Source: Platerodrilus igneus
Taxonomy: Eukaryota > Arthropoda > Insecta > Coleoptera > Lycidae
Direction: 5' to 3'
Assembly: GCA_036346225.1 (NCBI GenBank)
Contig: JARFIW010000999.1
Location: 5,687,001-5,751,000, forward strand
DNA: 64,000 nucleotides
Under the pieces are notes generated by a model. That model made no database searches, had not been told where the DNA came from, and saw only the letters and a list, made by a program, of their open reading frames with translations. Shown piece by piece: positions 1 to 11,365 of this stretch. The translations under genes and the position numbers were made by a program. The stretch's first letter is position 1. Every line of letters starts with the position of its first letter.

Positions 1-620
1 CAATTTTTAGTTAATTTATTTGTTAGGACGTTTTGGCCATAAACCGTAGGATTAATTTAGTGTAAAATTTATAGTATAAGTTTTCTTTCATATACAATGT
101 TTGGGAATTACTTATGTACGCAAAATTATCATAATTCCATATTCACCCATTTAATCTAAACTTCTAAATTAAAATCAATGAATTTCCGAATGTAAGAGGT
201 TCACGTTTATTGCTCTGTGAATTAAATAGTTTTGTTTGCCGTTGATTAAGTCAATAGTTTTTTATTTTTTTATCATGAAAGTTGCATAAGTATTCAAAAA
301 GATAAGAGTTGATTAAAAGAAACAATTGTCCTCCTTGGGATGACAAGTCTCTCAAGGTTTTGCATGAACATTTGGACATTTTCGACTTGTCTGGCGCCCT
401 TGGTAATTGTCATTAAGCCACAATATTTATGAAAGGTAAGTGCCAAATCTTTTGTAGTATATTATAGATACATTTAACCCTTTCTGCAAAATTTTAACCC
501 TCTATATGATCCACGACCTTCCGCTAGCTAGTGCCGGTGACCCCTATTTAATTTTTGTTTTACAGGCCGCCCCCATTTTATAATTTTACTGAAAAATATA
601 TACTTAGTAGCTTTTCCGCC
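1..620. other. AT-rich flank, no gene recognised
   Basis: No reading frame of convincing composition and no RNA gene is visible here. The stretch lies outside the left LTR of the BEL/Pao element and could be intronic or intergenic. A TTAA followed by CCCTTTCTGC near 474 vaguely recalls a piggyBac end, but no partner end was found. Upstream exons of MSH5 were looked for here and not seen. Confidence 0.4.
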
Positions 621-800
621 TGTAACATTGCCTTCAATTTAGCAGTGCAAGAAACAATTGATGTAAATAAACACGTCCATTAAACTCAAAAACACTACAA
701 ATTGCTTTATAATATTTAAAAAAACCTAACCTGAACTATGACAGAGTGCAAAACTCACCAACTAAGTGTTTTTCACATTACTCTCCACAAAATCCTTTAA
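621..800 (-). repeat. Left (3') LTR of the BEL/Pao element
   Basis: The + strand border begins TGTAACATTG, so the LTR ends in ACA on the - strand, matching TGTCACGG at the internal border of the other LTR. About 180 bp align with the right copy with several gaps. The inner border is uncertain because similarity fades after GACAGAGTGCAAAAC. Confidence 0.6.
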
Positions 801-899
801 CACAATATTGACTTGTCAAATAAAACATAACTCGCAGAGTATATTTGTCTATCTTTTGCTATGTACATTGCCGTAGCGGGCAGAACAATGCAAAAAGGC

Positions 900-2400
900 C
901 CGGGCTCAGTTGGTGAGTAGGCGGGGTTTTATAACTACTAAAAAAAAGAAACCTACAGGGAAGACTTGCAATAAAAATATACTCGCACTCCTTCATAAAT
1001 CACAACAAAACATACACGAAAAAAACTTATAATTTAACAAAATATTTTACAGAAATGAAAACCAATAACTACAATGTAACCCAACAAAAAAAACCCAAAA
1101 GAAAGCATTTTTGTTTCCAAGGACGAGCTGTCGTTTTTAGGTACTACCCTAATTTAAGTACTAAGAAAAGAAAAAAAACCAAAATTACCCCTCTCAAAAA
1201 CTACAGCTCTAAAACATTCTCGTAATCCTAAAATCAACTATATACAATAAATCACGTATTAATTACGTAGCTGAAATTACTTAATTAACCCCTAAAATAT
1301 ATTAATAAATAAAGTTTTCATGAGGACTAACTATCAATTTTTTGTTTTACATTATGTTACACGTTTCATTGTATTCATTAAGCATACTTCTAAGTATTAC
1401 ATGAAAACATCTCGAGTGAGTATTATATTGTCAAAATAATTTAGAAAAAAAATCTTGAATAATAATTGCATAAAACTTCTTTTACCACACATCAAAGAAC
1501 GAATCAACGCTCTTAAAATAATTTAGAAAAGAAAATCTTGAATAATCATTGTGTAAAACTTCTTTTTACCACACACCAAAGAATGAAGCAACAGTCAGCC
1601 CTAAGTCGAGGATGATGGGCCGTCCAGTAGGGCCAAGGTGTTAGAACGGTCCTACCCGCCGGATGACACTATAAAACAAACTTACAGGCAACAATTACAA
1701 CCGGTACCAAAGAAAAGTACATTTTTTTTAAATTCACATACCTACTACACAGCGTGTGAGATCTTTGGGACAACGGAAACACCAAAAAAGGAAATTACAA
1801 CGACAACAACGAGCCACCGTTGTCATCGCTAGAACAGAAGTTTTGTAACAAACAAAACGTTTTTAGTAATAAGAATGCCAAACCATCCGAGAGTTATCCA
1901 ACAGGCGATTTGACACTTGAAATACGGGTTTATCCAATAGTTCTTAATAATAAGAATTCAAAGCAATCGAAACGGGGGTTATCCAAATAATACGTCACCT
2001 TATTTAAACGAGTCTTTAGACCGACGTACCATAGTAATTAATTATACGCTTTCCTAAGGTATAGCAAGTTTGCGGACAGCTAATACAAGGTCCGACTATT
2101 TACTTTAATTTAATATTGGGAATTTTCCATTTGGTACCGTATTCAGATTTGAAAGGATATTATTATTGTGCCTACTGTTGTAAAGAGATAAAAATACAGG
2201 ATGATGTTCTAAAGATTTAAGCGGGCTCTATTTGCATGAATGATGAGTTACCAGTGAAAGATATATTTTTAATTTATGCCGAAAATAAATATAACACTTT
2301 CATTCTACATAAAAAATGTTACTTCTTCAATAGCATCGACGTTTTTTTTAGACTAAACATTTTTTAGAATCTTTTTGCTGTACTCATGGTGTAATTTCTA
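900..2400. other. Non-coding stretch with two local duplications
   Basis: No gene is recognised between the left LTR and the integrase C-terminus. An 82-85 bp tandem duplication lies at 1434-1515 and 1516-1600, each copy containing AATCTTGAATAAT and TTACCACACA. A weaker pair spaced about 80 bp apart at 1867 and 1948 shares TAATAAGAAT and GTTATCCAA. The segment may be the BEL/Pao 3' region with an extra insertion. Confidence 0.45.
1434..1600. repeat. Tandem duplication, unit about 83 bp, two copies
   Basis: Both copies start AAAATAATTTAGAAAA, continue through AATCTTGAATAAT and end with CACCAAAGAA or CATCAAAGAA. They differ at about ten positions, so the duplication is not recent. No coding role is seen. 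Confidence 0.8.
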
Positions 2401-2414
2401 AAATACATATGCGT

Positions 2415-2850
2415 TGTATCAGTCTTATCATCATTCCAGATGCGGTTTTTCGCCATCTTTCCTTGCTATTTGTTCATGTATAAAGGCGAGCGGCCAATCA
2501 AGCCATTTATCATCATCACTTGTGATCATTCCTACATCACCAACTTTTAGTTTATCTCGTTTTACGTTTCTTGGAATGTTGCTGCAGCTGTCCTAGGTAC
2601 TTTGTTTGGAAAACGCTAAACTAACTCATTGTCAATAGTGAACCGACCTTTCTATTGTTTGCGCATCTTTAGCATTACAATAAGGAACACTGCTATTCTT
2701 GATGTCTTGTACAATAAAAGTTGGTGTTATAGGTATTATGTCACCATTATCGTACAGATAAGTAAGAGTTTATTACAACCTTACAATCACATAAAACAAT
2801 CTGAAGTTTTTCATATGTCGGCGACGCTTGTCCCAGCGTTTTTATAAGGA
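2415..2850 (-). pseudogene. BEL/Pao integrase C-terminal region (fragment)
   Basis: Read on the - strand, one frame gives KLKVGDVGMITSDDDKW followed by WPLAF and KDGEK. This is the pattern of the domain that ends BEL/Pao integrases, normally KVGDVVLI..D......WPLARV....GKDG. Further upstream on the same strand, IIPITPTFI corresponds to the LEPLTPNHFL segment at the end of the integrase core. Frames shift between these blocks. A LOA LINE sits between this piece and the integrase core at 5.8 kb. Confidence 0.75.
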
Positions 2851-2859
2851 GTTTATTCG

Positions 2860-5640
2860 AATGAATCTCTACCACCACCATCCCCACCATGAGCATCCAT
2901 CCTGGTAGTAGTTGATAAGGGTACTTTTCCGGAGAAGTGTGTGTCTAGTAGTAATTTTGCTGCCTCTTCCTCGTTGTTGGTAAACGAGGCACTTTTGAAA
3001 CAACATGGTTGCTGGCGCGGATCCTTAGACAGGATTCTATTTATTCGAGACGCCTCTTTGGCAGACTCAACTGAGCTACAGAAGGTCTTTCATGAGTCTC
3101 TTTGTTGTTTTCTTATTGAAGCTTTGTATAGCATAGCTTTTGGTGATTTTTATAATTCTCCCAGTCGACCATACTTTCGTTATTTTTTGCCCTATAGAAC
3201 AGCCGGCCCCAGAGGCGGCAGACTGGGAGGTAGCCAACCGTGTGGTGGAGGAAGAAAAAGTAAAATGGACAATCTTAACCTTTCAACCTTTTAAGTCCCC
3301 AGGATTGAATGGCATCTTTCCAGCCCTACTGCAGTGGGGTCTGGAGAGGCTGCTTCTCACCTGGTGAGGCTGTTCAGAGGCTGTATTGCATTCGGATGTA
3401 TTCCCATAAGCTGGAGGAGGGTTGGGGTGGTCTTCATTCCCAAACCGGGACGGAAGGACCACTCCTTGGCCAAATCCTATCGTCCAATCAGTCTAACGTC
3501 CTTTTTGTTAAAGACGCTGGAAAGATTGTGCGGCATTGATATCAGGGAGGGGATTGGGCAGTACCATCCTCTTCACCCAAACAACATGCCTATATATCAG
3601 GGAGGTCTACAGAGTCTGCCCTATACACGCTGTGGTAGAGCGGATTGAGAAATCCCTCAAGAACAACATGTCAGCTTTAGGCGTGTTTATAGATATTCAA
3701 GGCGCGTTTAGTGAAACCACCTTTGAAAGTATTGATAAAGTTATGAGAGAACACGAAGTGGCTTACACTCTCAGGCAGTTAATCCAACAGTACCTATGCT
3801 GTCGTGAAGTACGTGTCTGTGTGGGAACCACTTCCTTATGCAAGGCGGTAGTCTTTAAGGGCTGTCCTCAGGGTGGCGTATTGTCACTACTACTATGGAA
3901 TCTACTAATAGACAACCTGCTACATCGTTTTAATGGGGTATGCTGATGACCTTGCTACCGTAGTTGCTGTGCAACTTAATGCAAACAGCATTAAAGCTAA
4001 TTCAACAACGGTGTGTGGAAAACTCCTTGACCATAAATCCAAACAAGATCTCGTTAGTCCTCTTCTTAATCTTCTTTGGGAATTAAACCACTCATATTTT
4101 TTAAATTCATCTTTATTTACGTTTCGATCCATGACCTAGGATCGTTGTTTACCAGCAAAAGAAAATTAACGGTAACCAGAAAACCATCACTTTTTCAAAC
4201 ATCCTTAACCCTCTCGGAGGAAGTCAAGTATTTGGGTATTATATTTGATAAGAAACTGAAATGAGCTAAACAATTACAAGTAAAAGCTACGAAAGCTAGC
4301 GCAGTGTTCTGGCAATGCAGACGTGCCATAGGTAAACTTTGGGGACTTTCACCAAAGGCTGTCCTATGGCTATACACTGCAGTAGTATGACCTATGCTAT
4401 GCTATGGAGCTCTTGTTTGGTGGCCTCGAACCAGACAAGTTAATGCAGCTAAAGAGCTTATGCACATACAAAGACTAGCCTGTCTTAGTATCATGGGCGC
4501 AATGAAATCCACATCAACTGTAGCCTTGGAGGCCATCTTGGGCCTCCCTCCGCTAGACCTGCATGTGGAGGAGGTGGCTCTAAGAGCGGCACTAAGACTA
4601 AAAGTTAAGGGATTGTGGAACAATAAGGGAGACAGTGGGAGACACCAGGATATCTTAAGGGAGGCGTTGTTAACAATGCCACATTTGGATGACAGGGTTG
4701 ACTCAATTACACCCAAATTAATATTCAGGAAGCAGTAGTACAGGGTTTGTGTGGACCCTGAAGACATGATTCCAGCAGATACATTCATCTTCACAGATGG
4801 ATCAAAAACGAAGGAAGGTACAGGAGCAGACATCTTTGCAGATGATCTAGACCTTCACGAAAGTATAGCGTTGGGAACGCAGGCAACTGTTTTGGAAGTA
4901 GAAGTCATTGCGATCACGCAAAGTGCCAGTTTTATTTTGGAACGAGGTGTTCAAAATAAAACTATACGCACATCCACAGATAGTAGGGCAGTTTTAATGG
5001 CCCAAAATAGGAAGAAGATCCTTTCAGAGGTGGTACTGCAGTGCCACCTCACTCTTGAACGGGCTTCTTACTCTAATATCCTTGAGCTGGCGTGGATCAA
5101 GGGTCACTCAGGTAAATACGGTAATGAGCAGGCTGATACTTTGACGAGACAAGGGTCGACTCAGAGTTTTGTCGGACCTGAGCCATCGGTCTGGTCTCTC
5201 TTTAGTCATCTGTGCTATTTACTACAATAAGACAGAGAACCTACCATCGCCACTGCGAGAGGTTGGCAAAGGAAACACATTGCCGATAGGCAAAAATGTT
5301 CATTAAGTCTCCTTCGACTAAAAAAGGGAAATTTTGCATAGATTTGCCGAGGCAAAAACTACGACTTTTAGAAGGTGTTTTGACGGGGCACTGCAAGGTA
5401 AAGAAACACATGCATAGATTAGGGTTTTCAAAGAATCCAACCTGTTGCAGTTGTCAACAGGAGGAGGAGACGGCAGAGCACATTCTGTGCACCTGCCCGG
5501 TACTCGCCAACCTCCGAGGATTCATGTTAGGTGACTTCTGACCAGACACCGCCAGAATTAGTAACACGACCTGGACCGATATCTTCAGGTTCGTCTGTAA
5601 GCTAGAATGGCTAAGTGATTGAGGACCAGGTATAAGAAGG
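2860..5640 (+). mobile_element. LOA-type LINE (non-LTR retrotransposon), decayed
   Basis: This is a 5'-truncated LINE that has lost most of its endonuclease. It carries reverse transcriptase, RNase H and a C-terminal zinc-finger segment in order. The block SPGLNGIFPALLQWGLE, followed by the IPISWRRVGVVFIPKPGRK frame and YRPISLTSFLLKTLERL, is characteristic of the LOA/Lian/Bilbo group. It lies inside the BEL/Pao element, between the integrase core and the integrase C-terminus, on the opposite strand. No clear target duplication was found. Confidence 0.8.
3140..5541 (+). pseudogene. LOA LINE reverse transcriptase-RNase H polyprotein, frameshifted
   Basis: The enzyme would copy the element's RNA at a nicked target. 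Visible parts in order are the RT fingers (3.2-3.6 kb), DIQGAFSETTFESID (palm, near 3.69 kb), FKGCPQGGVLS (3.86 kb), GYADDLATVV (3.93 kb), VKYLGIIFDKKLK (4.23 kb), RNase H starting IFTDGSKTKEGTGA (4.79 kb) with STDSRAV and GNEQAD, and a C-X2-C...H-X4-C segment at 5.44-5.5 kb. At least six frame changes or stops interrupt it, including those near 3290, 3540, 3930, 4130, 4265 and 4738. The GYADD catalytic motif survives but no functional product is possible. Confidence 0.8.
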
Positions 5641-5817
5641 TAGCACAATGAGCCCATATTGAGGCCTAAGTGCGTGTGGCTTTGCCACCTTTCCAATGAA
5701 ATCAATCATCCTCACCATGAAGTAGATACTGGGTTGAACTTCCACTCTATATGCTAAGAAAAACATTCAAACAAATTCTTTTTCCAAATTCAGTTTTTTG
5801 AACACGTTTTCATTACC

Positions 5818-6054
5818 TTAACAGTTAGTTTCATCATATGACAGAAGGTGTGCCCTTCTAGAAATAAAGCACCTAAAAGCTTGCAAAAAATTGCAACTAG
5901 TCATTGATGTTACCAATTCTAAATGCACAGAATGAAAAATGGCACATGTGAAGAGACATATCCATGCTTTACACCCTTCACAAAGAATAATGGGCCTGGA
6001 AATGTCCAATTCGGTAATCTCAAAGACTACAGCATTACGCACTCCAGGTAACAA
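5818..6054 (-). pseudogene. BEL/Pao integrase core fragment
   Basis: The 78-residue frame contains KAWICLFTCAIFHSVHLELV and LQAFRCFISRRA. This matches the BEL/Pao integrase catalytic core, usually W..LFTCA..RAVHLE+V......FL.ALRRFI.RRG. It holds the region of the first catalytic Asp but not the whole DDE triad. The LOA insertion lies directly downstream on this strand. Confidence 0.8.
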
Positions 6055-6689
6055 ACAGCCTTTTTTCTAAAAGTTCTGACTGGTATCTGGAACATACTCA
6101 CATCCTTTTAAAACATCTCTGATTTTTTTTTTTGATTAAGTGGTACTCTAGTCGTAAAATGTTTAGGATCATTTTTTTCCTACATGACAAGATATCCTAT
6201 GTTTTTGGAAGAAACGATTTCTTTTCTATAAATTTTATTGCACATTCAAAAACATCTTGCATTTTTTTGTACGTCAGTTTTCCTTGTACTTTATTGTTAT
6301 GTCAACAATTATATATAAATCTTCGGTTCCACCATATCATACAACACAGCTGGTTAAATTTCTAAAAATATTTATATTACTAATCATCTAATTTTTCAGC
6401 TGGAACTAACAACGAATTAACGTTTTTCATCTCTTCTTGGTTAATTTTGCTGTCATCACAAGAACATGTTGAATTTGACCATTTGGAAACAGGTCTTTGA
6501 AGCTACTCTGATCCATTTCAAAATTTGTATCTCAGTATGTCCTCGGTAAACATTCCCTATTTGGCAAATCAGTAGAGTTTGTAACACCAGGAATGTTTTC
6601 ATCTTTTCTACCATTTCTAAGAAACACATTCCATTATTCCGTTCTTTGCATTCAAGAAATCACCGATGATAAATCACCCCAATACAAAG

Positions 6690-7020
6690 TAGCATTGTTT
6701 GAACCTAGACAGTGAGTTATTGTTTTTGTCAGTGTAACACCTGAGTGCTGCTAAAAGCTCTAATCTGGGTATTCTATTCTGCTTGTTAGATGAAACTAGC
6801 CTTTGCTTGTATCTACTGTACATTTACTTTACTTTTATTTTTGACTTCCCATAAAATTGCTATTGCATAAGCAGATTTGCTTGCATCGTAAAAAGTGTGT
6901 AAATTCCAACCTTCTCTTCTCTTTTAATGTTATCGTCGATTTTAACATCCCACCCAAGCTAACTTAATCCTCAAAACAAACTGTGTTTGGTGCTTAACCT
7001 TTAAAAACACAAATGAATTT
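6690..7020 (-). pseudogene. BEL/Pao RNase H/Pao-domain fragment
   Basis: Several - strand frames together carry the BEL/Pao block between RT and integrase. They include LGWD, an HTFYDASKSAYAIA-like segment at about 6870-6900, and NRIPRLELLAAL at about 6770. In intact elements these read LGWD..., LHTFCDASQ.AY and IPRLELLAA. Frame breaks separate them. The 6.05-6.69 kb stretch is probably the degraded link to the integrase and holds no clear motif. Confidence 0.7.
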
Positions 7021-7029
7021 ACAAACTAC

Positions 7030-7435
7030 ATGAACCAAAATCAGACACACATTTACTATAACTTTATTACAACCGTGGGAAGACACACCTTTTGTACAGC
7101 TGTCCTATTTTATAATTGTGAAATTAGTATAGACACAAATAACATATTTTATAGTTGCGTTTTCTTCCTATGTATTGCGATGACTCACATGCAAGGTTCT
7201 TTGGTCCCAACTTTACATGCCCTTAGCAATACTTTAATATCTAGCATACATGTTGACAATTGTAATTAGTAATTAATAAACTGATATTATGAATAAAATA
7301 AAATTTTGTAGTGGAAAAAATTTCAACGGACTCAATAAATTGGTTAACCTCTTCCAACTTACTAGTGCTTGACAAACAGTAATTGTACATGTATGAGTCG
7401 TGTCGCATTTTATAATATCAAGGTTGGTAACCTAG
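7030..7435. other. No recognisable feature between BEL/Pao fragment and LINE
   Basis: This AT-rich interval separates the last recognisable BEL/Pao motif from the first LINE endonuclease motif. One frame stays open for 79 residues at 7030-7269 on the + strand, but it has no family resemblance and low-complexity composition. Confidence 0.4.
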
Positions 7436-7439
7436 TTCA

Positions 7440-9533
7440 ACCTAATTAACACTACTAATAAGACTTTTGTGAAAGTCTCGGTGTAGTTCATGTGATATGA
7501 ATAGTTGGGTCGGAGTACATAAAGAAAATACTGAGCATATAATAGGTCTGTTTGGTGATCCACGAACGAATGAAAATGGAGATATGTTAGTGAGTATATG
7601 TATGGAAAGCGAACTGTTTGTATTCAACACATAGTATAGATATAAGGACATACACAAGTACACACGGCAAAGGAGTAATGAGAGAAGTATAATTGATTTG
7701 GTTGTGTTTGATGAAAGTTTAAGAGAATTGGTACAAGACATGAGAGAAATGATAGGATCTGAGTGTGGGACCGATGATTTTCTAGTTTTGTCCAGAATTG
7801 ATCTTAGTCAAAAGTGGGTGTGGATAAGAAAGCAGAATATGAGACAATCGAGAGTGAAAGTAGAACGCTTGTTGGAAGAGTCGACTCAAAGAGAGTATGC
7901 TACTATGTTAGAGAAAGAGTTGTATGACTGCAAACAAGTATAGAATAATGTTCTGCAGTTTGAAGATATGGAGAAAGCATGGAATTGTTTGAAGAACAGT
8001 GTAATGAAATGTGCTTTGGAAGTATGTGGAACGATAATGATTGGTATATGACATAAAAATGGATGATGATACGATGCTATCAAAAAGGTTGTCGAAGGAA
8101 AGAAAGTGGCACATAAGAAAATGATTACAGATAAAGATATCGAGTTGAGAGCGCAACTTCAGGAACTATATAAGGAGAAAATGCGATATGCAAAAGAAGT
8201 AGTGAAGAAAGCAAAGAGCAACAGAGGGTGAGTGAGGGTGAAAAAATGCAGAGTGATTTTGAAGGGAATAAAAACTTGTTTTGGAAATGGGCAAGGAAGA
8301 CAAGAAAGGAAGGAAATAAGCGTGTGAATGACGTTGTTAACAGTAGAGATGAAATTGTTTGGAACGAAGCGTGTGAGAAACCGTTGGAAGAGTATTTTAA
8401 GACACTGTATGATGGTGGCAAGAAGGATACAGATAACTGTATGGATGATGAAGAGAGCAGTAATATACTGGTCGAAAACATAGATAATAGCATAAAGTTT
8501 GAATGCAGTATAGATGAGGTATGGAAGGTGGTGCGAACTTTGAAGAATGGTAAGCGGCAGGAGTAGATGGAATAACAAGTGAAATGCTTAAGTATGGGTC
8601 CAGAGTGCTGACTGAATGTTTGTGCAAACCGTTAGAGTTGTGTATAGAACAAGCGAAAGTGCCCAAAGATTGGAAGAATACAATCATTATTCCTTTTCCT
8701 AAAGGTAAAGTGTATGGAAAAATTGTGATTAAGAGCGTTTGCAAGAGAATGCAGAGCAAGATATGGGACGTTCAATGTGGTTTTATGCCTGAAATGTGTG
8801 GATCAGATATTCGCAATACAACAAATTGTCGAGAAGTGTATGCATGTCAGAAAGAAAATGTATGCAGCATTTGTAGATCTGGAAATGGCCTATGACTCTG
8901 AACAGAAGTGAATTATGGAAGGCGCTACGTAAATACGGTGTATGTAAGTGCTTGATAAAATCTAACAGTGCGATGTACGAAGGCAGTAGAGCGTGTGTAC
9001 ATGTGAATGGTAACATGGGACAATACTTTGACATTGTGGAAGGTGTAAGGGCGGGCTGAGTGACGTCTCCATGGCTGGTCAATGTATTTATGGATAAATG
9101 TATCAGGCAGACTTACGAAGGAATGAAAGGAGTGAAAATTGGTGAAACAAATGTCAGTGTGCTGTTGTATGCATATGACGCAGTATTGTTGACTGAATCA
9201 TCAAAAGATTTGCAACGAATGCTTGACAGGCTTTTGGAAGTGTGTGAAAATATACAATTGAAAGTGAATGTAAATAAGACAAAAGTAATAATTTTTGACA
9301 GAGATGGCAGAATTGATGACTTTGTATTTAGAATGGACAATGACACAATAGAGAAAGGTTTTGAGTAATGAAAAGCTGGATTGTGAAATAGAAAGAAGGG
9401 CGAATGCTGAAGAAAAGTGTCTGAAAGTATGTGGGTAGTGAACAGGAATGAAGGATTGAGTATAAATGCAAAGCTGACTATTACAACAGTGTGTTTGTGC
9501 CAAATTTTCTTTACGCAACCGAAACATGTGTTA
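7440..9533 (+). pseudogene. LINE endonuclease/reverse transcriptase remnant, first part
   Basis: The element starts inside the apurinic-type endonuclease (FGDPRTNENGDML, NTxYRYKDIHKYTR, SIIDLVVFDE at 7.55-7.7 kb). It continues through the linker (KNLFWKWARKTRKEGNKRV, 8.27 kb) to reverse transcriptase: ITSEMLKYGS, VPKDWKNTIIIPFPKGK (8.66 kb), VYGKIVIKSVCKRM, IRNTTNCREV, LLYAYDAVLLTES (9.15 kb, the YADD box with its first Asp changed to Tyr-Asp) and NVNKTKVIIF. Stops and shifts occur about every 200-300 bp. The clade is uncertain; the motifs suggest the CR1/L2/Daphne side of LINE diversity. It stops mid-motif at FLYATETCV, and the next codons resume at 15213. Confidence 0.75.
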
Positions 9534-9546
9534 CGTTGATTTTCAA

Positions 9547-9799
9547 CATAATTAATAATAAACACGCTTTCGAATAAATTCCTTAACTCAAATCCTTTTT
9601 CTTTTACAACGAAAATTTATTCTATAAATTAAATAGTCTATGCCTTGTGTTAGGTATCCCGTAATCTCCTAAATTCTTCAATAACATCCTGTTTATAATA
9701 ATAAATACGCTTTCTACAAATTTTCATTTTGAACTTGTTTATTTCGAAACGACAAGTTTATGCTACAATTAAATAGTTGTATCCTGTTTTTAGGTACCC
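9547..9799. repeat. Diverged tandem duplication, unit about 150 bp
   Basis: Both halves start ATAATAAAYACGCTTTC and end with AATTAAATAGT...TTAGGTA(T)CCC. The spacing is about 150 bp and the interior is diverged. The pair lies at the left end of the unidentified U1 insertion, just outside the hAT target site. Confidence 0.65.
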
Positions 9800-9814
9800 T
9801 CTATCTTGGTATAA

Positions 9815-9822
9815 CTTACGAC
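9815..9822. repeat. hAT target-site duplication, left copy
   Basis: CTTACGAC directly precedes the element end CAGTGGCG. The same 8 bases follow the other end at 14078-14085. Eight bases is the normal duplication length for hAT transposons. Confidence 0.92.
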
Positions 9823-10373
9823 CAGTGGCGTATTCTGGTACCATATACCGGGTGTGCTGTATGCTGGTCGCTTTTGCCAGCATAAGCGATAACCTACATG
9901 CAGATGCAGATGTAAGTACTATTCTGTTTTATGCTTGCCACATGCACGTTGTGCACTAGTACATTTTTTAAATTAAAAGAACCTAAAAAAGTCATAATTA
10001 TTTTTTAGTTTTTGATTGAGAAACGCTAAATACAAATGGATAACGGGTAATAATAGCCAAGAAACTATTACAATAATCGCTTTCAATTTCTGTAATACAC
10101 TATCTGTTCCGTCCTTGTAAATAGTTATAGTTTAGGATTTATTATTTACTTGGGTTTGCTTGCTGTTCTCAATTCGACGCGGTAAATTAAAATTTTTGTT
10201 AGTCAAATTTCCCCTAATGCGTTTATTTGATGTATATTAACCTTGTGAATGGTAAGCGTCTGTCGCGCGCGGAGGCACCAGATTCGATTTGAGAATATCC
10301 AAGAAACTTGCTAAACGAAATCGTTCTACAAGTATCAAGAGTGTGTCGACATTAGCTTGTAGTGATCGCAGTG

Positions 10374-10680
10374 CCCGCATTAGCTGGAAGTATCGGATAA
10401 CCCGCAGATAGTAGAGTATCGTTAGAGACCGCATTATTAGAAGATGTTATCGAACCGCTGTAGCAACAAGCCGCACTAGTATTTTGAAACCGCTCAAAAA
10501 ATATCGTTGAAGAAACCGCATATCCTCGCTTATTACAAGCCGCTAAAAATGTTATCGTAAAACCGCAATCGTACTTTATAGTGCCGTCTTGTTTGCGAAT
10601 GGTTACACACCGCGTTGGTGTTCGCATCGTTTGTCCATGTGCCGCGTCCAGTGTGCACGTGTTAAATGCCGCTAATTGGA
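10374..10680. repeat. Degenerate ~25-bp repeat array inside the hAT element
   Basis: CCGC recurs at 10376, 10402, 10429, 10454, 10471, 10490, 10516, 10540, 10562, 10610, 10642 and 10669. TATCG precedes several copies by about ten bases (10391, 10417, 10448, 10502, 10552). Spacing is mostly 17-27 bp. It lies 550-860 bp from the element's left end. hAT transposases are known to bind repeated subterminal motifs, so these may be binding sites; that role is inferred. Confidence 0.6.
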
Positions 10681-11365
10681 TATTATACACTTTGGTTGCA
10701 CCGCCCTAGTTCGTGTGCTGCAAATTATTAATTGGTTATAACTTCTTTCTTCGTTGCCGTCGCAGGTGAGTACTAACAATAAACGCTACTTTGTTTCTTT
10801 GTCATGTGCATAAACAGTAATTAATTGTGTTGCTTGCTGAAACACGCTATAGAAAAAATACAGTCCATTCATCTTTACTAAATTGAGCTTTCGAAAATTC
10901 ATCGCGTACACTATCAGTTGATGAGTTGATATACAAAACAAGTACATGTACATACACTAAAAAGAATATCAATAATGGTATAAATACCTTGAATTTCCTT
11001 GTACTGCTCTGGGCAACGCCAAAATGTATTGATACCATAAACAAATAGATGGTGGACACTAAATTAAAATATACGCATTCCACTTAGCGTCGCTAACTAC
11101 TCTTCTTCAACTGGCACTGCTGCCAATTTACGAGAACAAAATTGTACATTCTCGCGCACTCACATACGTTACTGTTAACTAAGACAGCATTGGCAGATAG
11201 GCACTGTGCTGTAGAATAACCCGCACTATTGTTATTGCATGTTACCTCGGAATGGTTCGTTGATGACGGAACAGATATAAAATTATAAATTAATTAATTA
11301 TGTATTTAATTTTATTCCACATCAATAAACAAAACTTTATGGAAATTGTCTATAACATTTTTTAT

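Noticed and set aside
7886..8578. Long - strand frames over the LINE at 7.9-8.6 kb
   Set aside because: Antisense shadows of the LINE reverse transcriptase; Ser/Leu/Phe-rich composition results from the purine-rich sense strand.
9113..9565. 150-residue - strand frame
   Set aside because: Antisense of the LINE palm region carrying LLYAYDAV; no independent motif.
10374..10680. Regular ~25-bp spacing suggesting a CRISPR array
   Set aside because: Units are degenerate, spacing varies, the window is eukaryotic, and the array lies inside a hAT element.
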